Source of the DNA: Micropterix aruncella | Taxonomy: Eukaryota > Arthropoda > Insecta > Lepidoptera > Micropterigidae | Length of the DNA: 64,000 nt | Direction of reading: 5' to 3' | NCBI GenBank assembly: GCA_944548615.1 | Contig: OX155980.1 | Location: 58,266,533-58,330,532, forward strand | In this document: piece by piece, positions 1-11,094 of the stretch | Layout of the letters: each line of letters begins with the position of its first letter | How positions within the stretch are numbered: the stretch's first letter is position 1 | Notes under the pieces: generated by a model | The model's input: the letters and a program-made list of their open reading frames with translations, nothing else | What the model was told of the DNA's origin: nothing | The model's database searches: none | Program-made: the position numbers and the translations under genes

Positions 1-3000
1 AGTCAAATATATGCGGGGCGAAAAAGCTAACGGGCCGTTTAACTGTGTGTTTTGCAATAACAGTAGTTTAACGTGTCACGTCATATAAATGAAACGATGG
101 ATCAGTCAGTGGTTGTTGCTTTCGTTTAAGTTGTCTTTATTGCTATATTCTATTCAGCGAGTCGACCAAAGAACGACCCAAGAACGTTTTAGTAGTCGAT
201 ACTAAATTATACTAAAGTACTGGTTGGCCTGTTATGACAACGTACAGCAACTTAAGGAGGAGTACCACCCTCAACATCACATCCCGTAACAAAAATAAAT
301 GGTATAATTATATGCCTTGGTTTTACTGGTTATATTTTTCAATGCCTTGGTTTTACTGTAGTAATGTTGATTAGTAATAAGTGAATAAACAAAATAAATA
401 AAAAAATAAATTCTAAACGAATACTTAGATAAAGGTCTAACTAAAGTGTCATATGACTAAAGCTTTATTTACTTATTCCTATATCTTATTCCTATATATT
501 ATTTATTAACCTCCTATATCTTATCTCCTCTGTCCTAGAAATACGCAAAGAAATATTGTTAAAAACGAGCTTGTCTGTGCCTTAGTAATGGTAACTGAAT
601 CCACTATAGTCTATTATATCGCTCCCATGCTAGTGCATTAGGATTGTCCGTACACTAATTAATTGCCTGACGTCAAGCACTTAGAAGTCTGCAAAGAGAC
701 GTTCAGGTGGGAAGCGGTACGTTTCTTGTTCAAGTAAGTTTTCTCCGCATTTCCTCTAACTGATGACAGACAGAGCAAGTGCATGGTATGTCGATATAAA
801 CAGAGTGGCGGTCAATATTCACGAATATTCCTAAACAAATCAAAAGACAAGAACAAATTACAATTTCTAATGCAGTTATCTAGAAATGCCACTTTCAAAC
901 GTGCGGCATGTTGCTGACATAAAGCTAATGACGGTTGTCTCCTGTAATTTCGCCACGAATGTACTACCATGGTAATTGCCACTGCATTTGTTTACATTTA
1001 AGTTGCGGTTGTACTGCGTAATAAGGGACATGGCTGTAAATTGAGTCGTTGGGAAACGCCTCGCTTCCTTGCTCGCAATAATTTACAGATAAATTATGCT
1101 TTTCTGCGGGAAATTCAACGGATGTACGCGTACCTCCCTATTCCATCATTGAGAGGTGCGTTCACAGGAATTACTCAGGACGTTATTATTCTTTATTCTC
1201 CCTGCTTAATTCATGTATTGACTTTTCATTAAAGGGATTTATAAAAGCTAGGCGTGTGTAACTAAGATCCTTGATTTATCAAACTACTATCCATTGAAAA
1301 TATATTAAAACGTAGTGCTCGATTAACATACTTCTTCCGCTATTAAGTAGGTTAGGGATAGGATGTTAGATGAGGAAAGGGATAAGATGCGGGATGAGGA
1401 AGGAGTTCAGATCGTGATACTAATTATTGAGAAAAGAGATGGCAGAGTATAAAAATAATAAACTAAAATCAAATTATAATAACTTTTCAATAAATTGACT
1501 TATGCCTCATTGTTGAATTTTCATTTACAATGCATAGAAAAGGTTGTCTGATATCTCAAGAATAAACTAATTAACGCACTCAACCATACTTTCAAGCTAG
1601 GAAAACATAACGCCTTTCTTTTAAAAAAAATATTTAAATAGCCACATCTCTCCTCGGACCTTGAAGGCAAAGCTAAAGACCTCTTAAAGTGGAGTTAAAG
1701 TGTCGGAAAGTGACAATATTTCCGTCCACCCTTATGATGTAGAAGATTAGGGGCTCCTAAGATAATATTATAGAGACTAGAGATAACGATAACTACCTAT
1801 TTATATCATAATCAACGTCACGCCGGCTACATACACGCCGGCATGCCGCCGCCGCCGATGATTTTGTAGTCAGATGCCTCCGTCGAGAAGTCTGGTACCG
1901 GCAATCATAGGATTATTCACGAAGAAAAACAAAAGTTCTCGAAACATTGTTTGTAGGTTTGACAAACCTTATTGCACACACAATAGAGTGCCTACAACAT
2001 GGTGGCCCAATTGCCAAGTGCCAATATCTTACGACCAGGGTGATATTGTGACTAAATGTTTATATAGACAAATTTACATGTAACAAATGTATTTTTTGTA
2101 AAGTAGTAGTCGTTATAAATGAGTAAAATTACGTAATAAACATAATAAAGAAATAATAACGTGTCATCTTAATATCAAAGGGAGGAATGGAATATAATAG
2201 CAAGATAGGAGACGGATGAAAAGGGGTAATCATACGTATACATGTGTTGGAGCTCCAGTCCAACATACCCATAACAAAAAAGTAATTTCTACAGAATCGA
2301 AACCGCAAACTCGCTCAAATCTACACATGTTTCTTAATAGATTTGTTAATTACGATCAGGGGCCAAAGGACATATCTGAGCCGCCTGTACTGCAATACCG
2401 CCTGCATTGCGGTTTTTTTTATGTATCTGGTTCTTCTAATTAGAACTTCGCGAAGATGATCAACATCATTATTGAAGTCATGGAAAAATGAAGTGTTTAA
2501 CCAGTCGTGAATTCGTAATAAGTAGAGCTATAAGCACCGACCCCCAGTTAAATTCGGCCGCTTTATGGGTCTTTTAAAAGGCTATAAATTAATTCCATTA
2601 ACCCCGTGTTAACCGGAGTAAAAGCATACGATTGGCGGTGTTGAATACCTGTCATTAGTCGCCTCGCGGAGCGGTCCACAGCTGCAGGCTAAAAGGAAAC
2701 ATGGAAACTAAACGCCATAATAAGTCTTACGATTGTTATCATTTTCTTTTTTTCGCGTAGCGGCCCACAGGCCATCATTACCGGGTCCTAAACGGCTCGT
2801 CTGCGGTTAACGGAAGATATCTGGCGGATAATGAAGATGCTGGACCCGCCGAGAAATCGGGATACGGAGACTGCCTGTCTGTCCCCATGCAGTTCCGGGA
2901 TGGCCGATCCCCCAATGCCGACGTAAATTACAGGGCACCAGTAGCTGGATCCCTCATCCTAAAGACAATATTTTGATGAGAAAATTACTCTATCGAGTAC

Positions 3001-5393
3001 CACGAAATTGAGAGATTAATGATATTTAAATTCCTAGGTACGTTAAAAAGGGCGGTGTACGACAAGGCTGCTTACTGTCGTTCAAATTCTTAACGGCCGG
3101 TAAAAGGGTAGTTTTGATAGAAATTGTTTATGCAAATTACTCTCGAAAAAGAAATTATTATATTTTCTAGGATTCAAAGAAAAATGAACCAAATTACAAC
3201 AAATTATTCAAAAATATTAAAATCTACCCAAACTGCACCCCGATCGATACCATGATTTAACACTATGCTAAGTTTTATGATACTGCATTTTTCTGATGAG
3301 TATTTCTCATTATTTTCTGTATAATCAGCAGATAATAAGAAAGTTTTCGAAAAGCTGCTTAATGATTAGTTCATAAAAGAAGGAAAACAGAAAATTTCCA
3401 ATATATTAGACATTACAAATTGAGGATGTACCATAGGAAACAGTAGCATGTGTTATGTGTTAACGTGATTAAATATTATTATTTAGTTAAATGCTTTACG
3501 GGCTATTGTTTACATTGACATTTAAATATTTGTACCCTTTAGAAAGATTTTAAATATGTAAAGAGTGTCTGGATAACATAACCATGCTTTTTATTTATTT
3601 TTATTTACTTATTGTTTTACTTTTTGACAAACACACATTGATAATTACTTAATTTCTTTTAAATGTGACCTACCCCCTATCACATGCATGTAAAAATACC
3701 TTAATACAGAAAGCCTGCCTTAAAACAAATATTTACCTAATTAGGTGACATATAGAATTGTCATTATTCCCTAACTTCGTTTTTTTAATTGCAATTAATA
3801 TTACTTAAATTTTCTATATTATATTTATGGATAGTTGGTAAATTATTGAAGGTATTATTGAAATTGCGTCATTTGTATAAATCAATAAAAAAATCTTGAA
3901 TATTTACGAAGAATACACAGTCCCACCCATATAATATCATATAGTACCGAATTCACTATAATATAATGTAAATACCTAGAAATGAATCCAAGATTGCTCC
4001 GGCGATTAAATTCCACAAAACGAAATATTCTTATAGTACCTAAAATATTTATATATAAAATGGGCTTTAATTATTAGAGTTTGATGAAGAAACTTTTTTG
4101 AAATGAGAATAACTGTTGGAGGAAAACATATAGACGATACGACATTTGCAACCATAACCAAACAAGCGGTTAAAATATTAATAATGTATCTCGCCTTACG
4201 TATCACCAGATTTTTTAAGGCTAATAAGAAGAAATAAATTGGCAGTCTTTTGGGTTTGAAACTAAACTCTAAAAATAAATTTGCTGTCTCATTGCCGCTA
4301 GCCCACTTTACTTGTTCGGTAATTTTCACCAGCCTAAGTACACGTACCTACAATCTTTTGTATAGTCCTGTTGTATAAATAGAGGTGGAGAGATGTAGGG
4401 GTGGATTCGATCTTTGAGCGATGTGTCGTGTATCGGTGGGAATTGACTTGAGCATAGGGGACCACCCCTTAAACCTCCCAATCCCAAAATCCCCTATGGC
4501 TGATGCTGTTTTGATGTTCATTCTCCATTACCCACAAGTGGCCCATAATACCAATGGGATAGCCTACCTTTAATTGGCACATTTACATATACACATTATG
4601 CCACTTATATATATTGTATAATTGACGACACAGACCTACTCGGTCTAGTTACTAGTTGGTTGTGCGATTTCGCCTCACTTTGGGTATGCTAGCATAATAT
4701 GCCAGGATAGAGCTGCTTTCCGCTCACCTATAATTAATGTTTGTTTGTAACGATTCTGTATGTTCAGGTTCATAATCTTTTTTGTACATTACTTAATAAT
4801 ATAAAAATAAAATAAAACAAATATGGAAACAGAACATATCACAGTCATTTTGAATACTATTTTGAACCGATTTGCGCAAACACAGTATAGACTGTTTATG
4901 ACTGCGTAGGTATATGGGTATGCAGTCGCTGAAACCTAATATTGGTAGAATGAGAATGATGAATAAGAAAATCATAACGTCCGTCCTAAAATGAGTAAAT
5001 CCACAGATTTCCTGTGTCGATATTTATGTTATTTTTCTCAGTATGTTAACCCCGACCGAGCGTGTTATAATCTATTTTAATGTGCGCCGATTCCGATGCT
5101 TAAATCCTGCTCGACGAAGTGTGCATCCAATTATGTAGGGAATTTACGTACGACATAAGAGCCGTCGCGGGCACTTATTAGTTAGAGTCCGCTATACGCA
5201 ATATGCTCTCGATTACGACCGCGCTGCAATTGCGCGGCTTTTAGCGCATAAGATGCAAGGATAAGTCGCAATCGCCGCGCATTCCTGACATATCTACTCA
5301 TTTCCATATCGTGGAATATACGCTAATACTGCTTCTATCGGTACGGTCGTACTTGCGGGTTCGGGAGGTATAAGTGGTTACTATTTCGCAAAA
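1..5393. other. Upstream intronic or flanking sequence, no gene seen
   Basis: AT-rich DNA with only short chance frames. Modestly GC-richer patches at about 2750-2960 and 5160-5290 carry no recognisable protein or splice-bounded exon. I looked here for the MEIS-domain exons of hth and did not find them. No RNA gene or intact mobile element was recognised. Confidence 0.5.
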
Positions 5394-5987
5394 AACGGTT
5401 GTGTCACCCCAAGACATGGTCCGGTGGCAATGTAAGGTCCCGTGTTCGATCCTGGCGGGGTCACCATTTTTCATTGGGTAAAATTAATGGAATTGCATTT
5501 CAATTCTGCATTTCGATTGCAATAACAAGCCACACACACACATGTTACACGCACACCATTACATACACAGTATACCTGTCTGGTATACTGTGTTACATAT
5601 TTAAGTAAACCAGACAGTAGCTTCTCTTTTAACAAAATTGAAATCAAAGGTGATACTTCACGAGTCGTAAGGACTCCGATATGGTCGCCAAATGTTTCGC
5701 CACTCGCCCTACGCAGATATCCGAACGCTTGAAAAGGTCGTCAGTCGGCAAAGGTACGCATTACCTGCCGGTAATGCGTACCGTTCGCGTTCATCGTGAC
5801 GAACCCCTCTGCCCACATGCCTCGCACCCTCTTCTCGCATTGCCTTGTAGCTCGAGAGTAAAGCTACTGGGTGGTATACTGTGTTACATATAAACACTTC
5901 ATAGTAGGGTTGGGGTTGTAAGAGATAAAATAAGATAAAAGACCCGCCCATTGTGAAATTTTCACAATAGAGTAGAAACAAACAAAC
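5394..5987 (+). mobile_element. tRNA-derived SINE copy 1, interrupted by a MITE
   Basis: The head (5394-5470) has a tRNA-like B box, GTGTTCGATCC, followed by GGCGGGGTCACC. The body, with an AATTGCATTTCAATTCTG-like segment and CA-rich part, matches the copy at 50.7 kb. The 3' end has a short inverted repeat (ATTGTGAA/TTCACAAT, about 5950-5968) and an AAAC-repeat tail to 5987. Bases 5566-5883 plus one 7-bp duplication are a foreign insertion, as the uninterrupted copy shows. SINEs of this layout are moved by a partner LINE. The exact 5' end is uncertain. Confidence 0.6.
5566..5883 (+). mobile_element. CACAGTATACC-ended MITE-like element, copy 1 (318 bp)
   Basis: The ends are CACAGTATACC and GGTATACTGTG, a perfect 11-bp terminal inverted repeat, flanked by a 7-bp direct repeat TTACATA on both sides. 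The insertion lies inside a SINE whose other copy (50.7 kb) lacks it. The left end is odd: TIR, 5-base spacer TGTCT, a second copy of the opposite TIR, then TTACATAT again, giving a 20-bp direct repeat at 5581-5600 and 5872-5891. An internal hairpin (GGTACGCATTAC, 5753-5764, against 5771-5782) is present. No transposase; superfamily unknown. Confidence 0.65.
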
Positions 5988-6261
5988 TTTGCCGCCAAAT
6001 AGCCAATGACTGATTTCATGTGAATATTAATTTCATAAATAAAATCGACGATCGCCGAAAGAAACAAGTCTAAGTAAAAGGTACATATAAGTAGAAGAAA
6101 TTATAATATACACATCAATAGGATAGCTCCTCGATTGCTCAGCAAACGAACCACACAAAGATTATCGCAGTTTTTCTTGATCTTATCGACGCCTCGATAC
6201 ATAACTCTATTAATTTAATGTTTGTATCAGTACTAAATGTGTTATATCTCTTTTTCTGCAG

Positions 6262-6388
6262 AGGCCACCCTCATCATCCCTTTCATACGGAGGAGCGGTG
6301 AACGATGACGTTAGATCACCGGGTTCCGGAGGAACCCCTGGACCCCTTTCACAGCCACCGCCACAGACACTCGACTCTTCAGACCCAG
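6262..6388 (+). CDS. hth: homothorax internal coding exon (linker between MEIS domain and homeodomain)
   Basis: This 127-nt exon encodes 42 codons starting RPPSSSLSYGGAVNDD, then a Ser/Gly/Pro-rich stretch with SGGTPGPLSQ, and ends LDSSDP plus one base (phase 0 in, phase 1 out). The acceptor is a pyrimidine run ending in CTGCAG at 6256-6261 and the donor is CAG|GTAAG. I recognise the peptide as the linker of Homothorax, the insect MEIS-class TALE homeodomain factor that partners Extradenticle and controls its nuclear entry and Hox DNA binding. The vertebrate MEIS proteins keep a related SGGTPGP segment. The family is expected to continue with an Asp completed by the next exon (G plus AT/AC), then more linker and the homeodomain; none of that is in the window. 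The MEIS domain must lie upstream. Recognition is from memory of the family, not from a search. Confidence 0.86.
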
Positions 6389-6518
6389 GTAAGATTCACA
6401 CTTATATGAGTACCAACGAATATATATCGAAATATAGAAAACAAAAGGAATTACGAGTATTATTGGCGCAGCCGCATTTTAAAGACTAAACGCGGAAGTT
6501 ATACTTGGAATAAATAAA
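6389..6518 (+). other. Possible read-through 3' end of hth (homeodomain-less isoform)
   Basis: If the donor at 6389 is ignored, the hth frame stays open for 33 more codons (GKIHTYMSTNEY to HFKD) and stops with TAA at 6487-6489. Two overlapping AATAAA hexamers lie at 6509-6518, 19 bases after the stop. A transcript retaining the intron start and cleaved here would encode the MEIS domain and linker but no homeodomain. Drosophila hth and vertebrate Meis genes are known to produce homeodomain-less isoforms, so the class exists. That this stretch is used is inference; AATAAA is common in AT-rich intron. Confidence 0.35.
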
Positions 6519-6639
6519 ACACTTAATGCATAAACACTTAAACAAAATTATTCCAGAGAATGTGATTATTCTTCTTTCTAGACAGTTCAAGCTAGACAAA
6601 AAATGTGAAGCCTTGAAAGTCCTGTGCGGCCAATATATT

Positions 6640-7210
6640 GTTGAGACTAATCAGCGGTTAGCCGTGTCACTTTCGAATTGTCAGCTATTACGAGCGAACC
6701 CGCCACCCCAGGAAGATATATTGCTCGTTCTTTTTTAACCGCGGCGAACGTAGAAACTTAGGGACGAAACAGTCCACCGTCTAGCTACGCCACCATGCCC
6801 GTGAAAGTCCAGCGGCTTACCATGTGGCACGGGAAGTGGACACAAAGGGGAGCCTCGCATCCGCACTACCACGTTTGGCAGGATTTCTTCATCCTCCCGG
6901 CTGGTCACAGGTCCGAAGTCGCTTGCGCGGCCTCTACCTGATGTTAGCGGTAGTTCAGTTAGAATTTAATACGGACCATGGCGTCCTCTGCCCGTCTTTG
7001 GATCGGGAGGTCAACGGGTCGTTTCAAGAGTCGCTGGCATTAGGTCTACGACTACCCCCGCTGCTTATGAGACGTATACATTTCCAGATCCCCCTCCCGG
7101 CTATTTGCTGTAGTGCCCAGTCGAATGGCTGACGCCGCACAATGCACAAACCGCCTATCAGCGCCCCAGAGGATTTGATTCGTTTGCCTTGACAGAGTCA
7201 TTATCAGGTT
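6640..7210. repeat. Family R repeat, diverged copy 1
   Basis: Blocks shared with the other R copies include CGAACCCGCCACC, AAACAGTCCACCGTC, GTCGCTTGCGCGG, GACCATGGCGTCCT, GTTTCAAGAG and GTAGTGCCCAGTCGA, in the same order. It also shares a CTACCA/TTTGGCAGGATTT segment with the sequence left of copy 3. It is GC-rich against its surroundings and much mutated. The open frames inside are not conserved in length, so I treat them as chance. Confidence 0.5.
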
Positions 7211-7339
7211 CGAACCTCTTCAAAGAGGTTTCCGGATGAGAGTTAAACCATGAGTTGGGCCAACATAAGATAACGAGCGGGACATAACGATCTAACTGCA
7301 CATGAACCGTTAGATGCCGGTCGGCCGTGTCAGATCAGA

Positions 7340-8197
7340 ACAAACGGCCGGACGGCACTACGCTGAAAGCGCCAAGCACCCGTAAACAGGCATGATACTT
7401 GTTCCAACCCATCAACTGGCGAACTCTGAAACGATTTTTTTCCTAATTCGAATCGCTGCGACTTTCTTGAAATGTTTCTTCGTCTACATTCTTATTTTGC
7501 CAGTTATTTCTATAATTGTGCTCTTTGTTTTGTACCGGCGAGTTGCACTCGTTAATAATAATAACTGTGACTCCGTTACCCTACTGTGTGTAAAAAAAAA
7601 CAATTGACATCGGTTTATTGCTCCAAGATTATCAGCGCTTTGCATATGCTCAATGCCGGGTCATTGTTGGTGATACGAGTCAGTACAAAGTCAGTCATTT
7701 GTCATATATCGCGGGTTCACACGACACCGCCTGAGTTCTATCTTGATATAATATGACAATGCTGCAGGTGGTGTGACAAATCCCATGAAACTGTATTTGG
7801 CGTACAAGACAAGAACGACAAAAAAGGGTCATTTTTCATTCGGATCACGGCGCGCTCTTTTGAATATATTACCGACGAGAGCTCCGTCTAATGAAATCGT
7901 CACTGTACGAAAAATCCATATTGGCCCTGGTTAACCCTGGATTACTGAATAAATCGTCGCTAACAGCATAAAAAAGGTATCTTAATGAGACGAATATGCG
8001 AAAATGTTCCAAATATTATGTTTTATGTCATCACCTATGTAGGAGCTACCTCATATAATAACAAAAATGTATTTATTTTCATCTTTGGAGTAACCTTATT
8101 ATAGGTATATAGCGCGAGGTTTTTTAATGTTCCAGCACGCTGATGTAACATTTATCCGGTTCAGTTCCAGTTCCTCCGCCATCCATCCCTAAACCTA
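7340..8197. other. Intronic stretch without recognised features
   Basis: No coding exon, RNA gene or intact repeat recognised. The 71-codon frame at 7392-7607 has no splice context and no family resemblance. Confidence 0.4.
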
Positions 8198-8300
8198 ACG
8201 ACACGGCCTATGCCATCGATATAGCGATAGCATAAACCCTGAATATAACGACATGGCCTAAAGAATCGATATAGCGATAGCCTAAACCCCGAATATAACG
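8198..8300. repeat. Tandem duplication, 50-bp period
   Basis: Two units starting at 8198 and 8248 share ACGACA.GGCCTA, ATCGATATAGCGATAGC and TAAACCC.GAATATA, with a few substitutions; a third unit is only begun at 8298. It lies just left of the 5S-derived SINE. Confidence 0.7.
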
Positions 8301-8378
8301 CGAATATTTTTTAGAAAAATATTTTAAGTAACAATTATTGCGTTATATACGAACTAATACCGTATTATTATATAAGAT

Positions 8379-8640
8379 AGCGTCCGTAGCCACGTTGACA
8401 CCGGTTCTCCTCGTTGTTACCGAAGTTAAGCAGCGTTGGGCGCGGTTAATACTTGTATGGGTAACCGCCTGAACACAGTTTACCAACTGGGGGTATGCTG
8501 TGGCCTGAGTGTTTGAATGCGTGATGCTATAAATGCCCACCTAGAAGATGTTTCTAGGTAGGCATCACCTAGAAACGTAGGTGCATGTTTCTAGGCAGTA
8601 AGGCGGGTTCCACGAAAAGGCACATGCTTGTGGGTAAAAA
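8379..8640 (+). mobile_element. 5S rRNA-derived SINE, copy 1
   Basis: The first ~100 bases closely match animal 5S rRNA: ACACCGGTTCTC, then ACCGAAGTTAAGCAGCG (box A region), GGCGCGGTTAATACTTG and GGGTAACCGCCTG (intermediate element and box C). The 3' end of 5S rRNA is missing. Instead the sequence runs into a body (GATGCTATAAATGCCCACC, then AGGCGGGTTC and ACGAAAAGGCA) that is also present after the 5S part at 28.0 kb, so the two parts form one mobile unit. The tail is A-rich (GGGTAAAAAAA). This copy has about 37 bases (8491-8528) lacking in copy 2. Confidence 0.75.
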
Positions 8641-8806
8641 AATGACAGATAATGGTTTATATAATTTTGACAATGCCAAGCGCTGTACGTCCGCTAATTG
8701 GACACGATAAAATGAAATGAATAAAATGATTTTTCGCCCCCATTTTCTAAAGTCAGCCAAGTGGAGGGCTTCTCTTGGCGAGGACTTAAAGGTAGAGGTA
8801 GTCCCA

Positions 8807-9475
8807 ACTAGAGTTGTCAACTACAGCGAGCAAGCCCGTCACTTCAGGAAGTTTAACGATTAGTCGTTCTGTCTCCCTGAAGTGAGCGCAGAAGACTTGG
8901 ACAAAACTAGTCTACCGTCAAGCTCCGCCACATGCCCGTAAGAGGCCAACGCCTTAACCGCGAGATAGCCAGGAGTGTTACCCAGCGGGCTTACACTCAC
9001 GCCAATTTCGACCAGATTACTCCTGTCTCTCGATTGATTCCGAGTTCGAAGTTGCTTGCGCGGTCCTCTCCCTTACGAAGCGGTGAAACGGTGTGTACCA
9101 AATCTATCGCGGACCACGGCATCCTTTGCCCGGATGTTCACCCAAGATCGGGTAGCCGATGGTCGTTTCAAGAGCAGTCGCCGTAATGTCCGCGACCACC
9201 CCCGCTCTATAGTTTCCTATAGTACTGCTTCCAGACTCCCCCGACTGTTAGTCAAAGTGCACAGTCGATTGGCTTACGCCGCACGGTGCGCAGACCGTCC
9301 AAGAGCGCCAGAAGGTTGATTCCTAGGGGAAACTAGCCCTAAGGCCAGAGTCCTACCCAGGCTCACACTTCATGCGAGGATTCCGCCGGATGGGTGTTTC
9401 CCCGTGAGTATGACCAACCCTGGACAGAATGGATCTTCGTGGCCAACTCAGCAAGGGCCCGTTAGCTCCCTAGAG
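8807..9475 (-). repeat. Family R repeat, copy 2
   Basis: About 670 bp, matching 15.7, 20.1, 24.2 (inverted) and 52.2 kb over long blocks such as AGTGAGCGCAGAAGACTT, CACATGCCCGTAAGAGGCC, GTTACCCAGCGGGCT and GATTGGCTTACGCCGCAC. I set the strand from the idea that the shared end ...GTTGTAGTTGACAG, preceded on the minus strand by an ACGGG-TTCG-CCCGT type hairpin, is the 3' end of a retroelement. Open frames exist in several phases and none is clearly a protein. Confidence 0.6.
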
Positions 9476-9529
9476 GTAGTCCCATCTCCCCTAGTAGTCC
9501 CATCATCCATCTAGCTTAATGTTAACAGA

Positions 9530-9775
9530 CTGAGGGTGGGTGTGACAAAATTCCAAGCCAATCTCCTCCGCTGGGGCTACACAGAGAATCCAATATGGAA
9601 CTGTGGAACGCTGCAGGATGAACACCACTTCCTGTCCTGCCCTCAGTTGTCATTCATATCATACACCAGGACCCGCAGGAGACGGACGAGAAGGCCATCC
9701 AGGCCGCATACTTTAGTAGAGATGTGTTCCAGCCTGGCCCGGTGGGTGTTGTGCGCCTAGCTTCCGCGTATCACG
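9530..9775 (+). mobile_element. Non-LTR retrotransposon ORF2 C-terminal fragment
   Basis: Translation gives GVTKFQANLLRWGYTENP, then NCGTLQDEHHFLSCPQL. This is the C-terminal part common to many insect LINE ORF2 proteins: a WG.T..P stretch followed by a CG..QDE.HHLL.CP Cys/His motif. After a frameshift the frame reads AIQAAYFSRDVFQPGP, also typical. The first Cys of the usual CxCG is replaced (NCG). A broken 3' remnant only. Confidence 0.6.
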
Positions 9776-10289
9776 GTTGACGTGCTCTCTCGTCAAACCG
9801 TGATTCTGAGAAGAATCGCTACACGGCCCTCTTGTTGTTGTAATAGTCGGTGATCTTGCGCCCGTCATATCCATTCGTGTGGACACGTTGTATTTGCATA
9901 AGAAATGCATATTTCATGAGCCGACTGCGGCCCATACGGCCCGCCCGCCCGGGCCGCCTCAATATTATATTCGGCCGCTCTTGACTCGATTGTAATAATT
10001 CAGTCATGTTTGTACCGATTGTCACCTGCTCCATTGTCTAACGGAGCAGAGAGAGTCGCCTTTGTAAATATCTCTTACAATTGTACTGTCTACTAAACCT
10101 ACCATGGGACACTCAAAATATTCTGTGATGCCTAGTTTGCCAGTAGAGTCCGCTGCATCTCGGAAGGCCCGAACTTGATAGGCGTTTTAGTTTTCCAATC
10201 CCAGGTTACTTCGATGAGGTCAACGTATTTTAACCGCAAAAATATTTCATCATTTATTGTGACGTTTAGAAAATTACGTGAAATTCAGA

Positions 10290-10500
10290 AAGCCGGGTCA
10301 ATGGGCTCGGCTCAAACGAAGCCTATTGCCCAGCAGAAGACGGCCTTAAATATGAATTCTGTCTTTTCCGGACTACTGATGACGGCACAGACATTTCTCC
10401 TTTCGGTGTCATCATTAATCTTTCGTTTCCATATTACAGTGCGTCGATATACAGTGCAACCGTGTTATTGTTATTACATTACTTGTAATGGTGTAACGTT
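10290..10500 (+). repeat. Dispersed repeats X and Y, adjoining fragments
   Basis: 10290-10350 (AAAGCCGGGTCAATGGGCTC, then GCCCAGCAGAAGAC) matches 47.5 kb and, inverted, 31.3-31.45 kb. 10365-10500 (TCCGGACTACTGATGACG, then CCATATTACAGTGCGT) matches 37.14-37.26 kb. I do not recognise either family; both look like ends of retroelements. Confidence 0.45.
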
Positions 10501-11094
10501 TAATTGATAATTTTACGATACTTGGCTTTCTCAGTGGCAACACCATTAGTATAGCAATTTTCGTTTCATTATTACGACTGATAAAATTATTTTCTCTGTG
10601 TTTACCCTTCGCGGAATGCTCATAATATGATCGCTAACGACCGATGCTCGACGAGCAAGAACGTGCGTGTAGAGATATATCGCATCAGAACCAGACGACA
10701 ATAAAAAAAAGCAATTAATAACCCATTAAGATAAAAGCAGAAATGTAAAAGTAATTTTAATATAACTTGTCTCATCAGAAGAGTGGTGCGAGCGCGTGCG
10801 CGACACCCGTTGTGTAAAAATAATATTTATTAGCAATAAAAATGGACATAAAACAGCGTGGTGCGATATGATTCCATCGCCCGCTCGGGACATTTCCCTC
10901 GCTATATTATTTATTTATTTTTAATTTAATAATAATAAATATTTTGCATTATCGTGTTTAATATTTGTGTAAATCTATTAAAATGAGTGGGCTTAAATAA
11001 GCAGCCTTTTAAATAGTGGCAAAATATAGGTACCTATGTAGCTACAGTCCAATAGAAAAAATCGGTTGTGTGACCCCAATTAGTCCTTGTGAAA

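Noticed and set aside
5394..5470. Genuine tRNA gene
   Set aside because: A B box is present, but no cloverleaf can be drawn and the sequence continues as a SINE.
8379..8500. Functional 5S rRNA gene
   Set aside because: The 3' part of 5S rRNA and a T-run terminator are missing, and the following sequence is shared with the copy at 28.0 kb.
8932..9319. Overlapping 84- and 87-codon frames conserved in other R copies
   Set aside because: Similar frames are open in several phases and on the opposite strand, and are truncated differently in each copy; this looks like shared repeat sequence and not selection on a protein.
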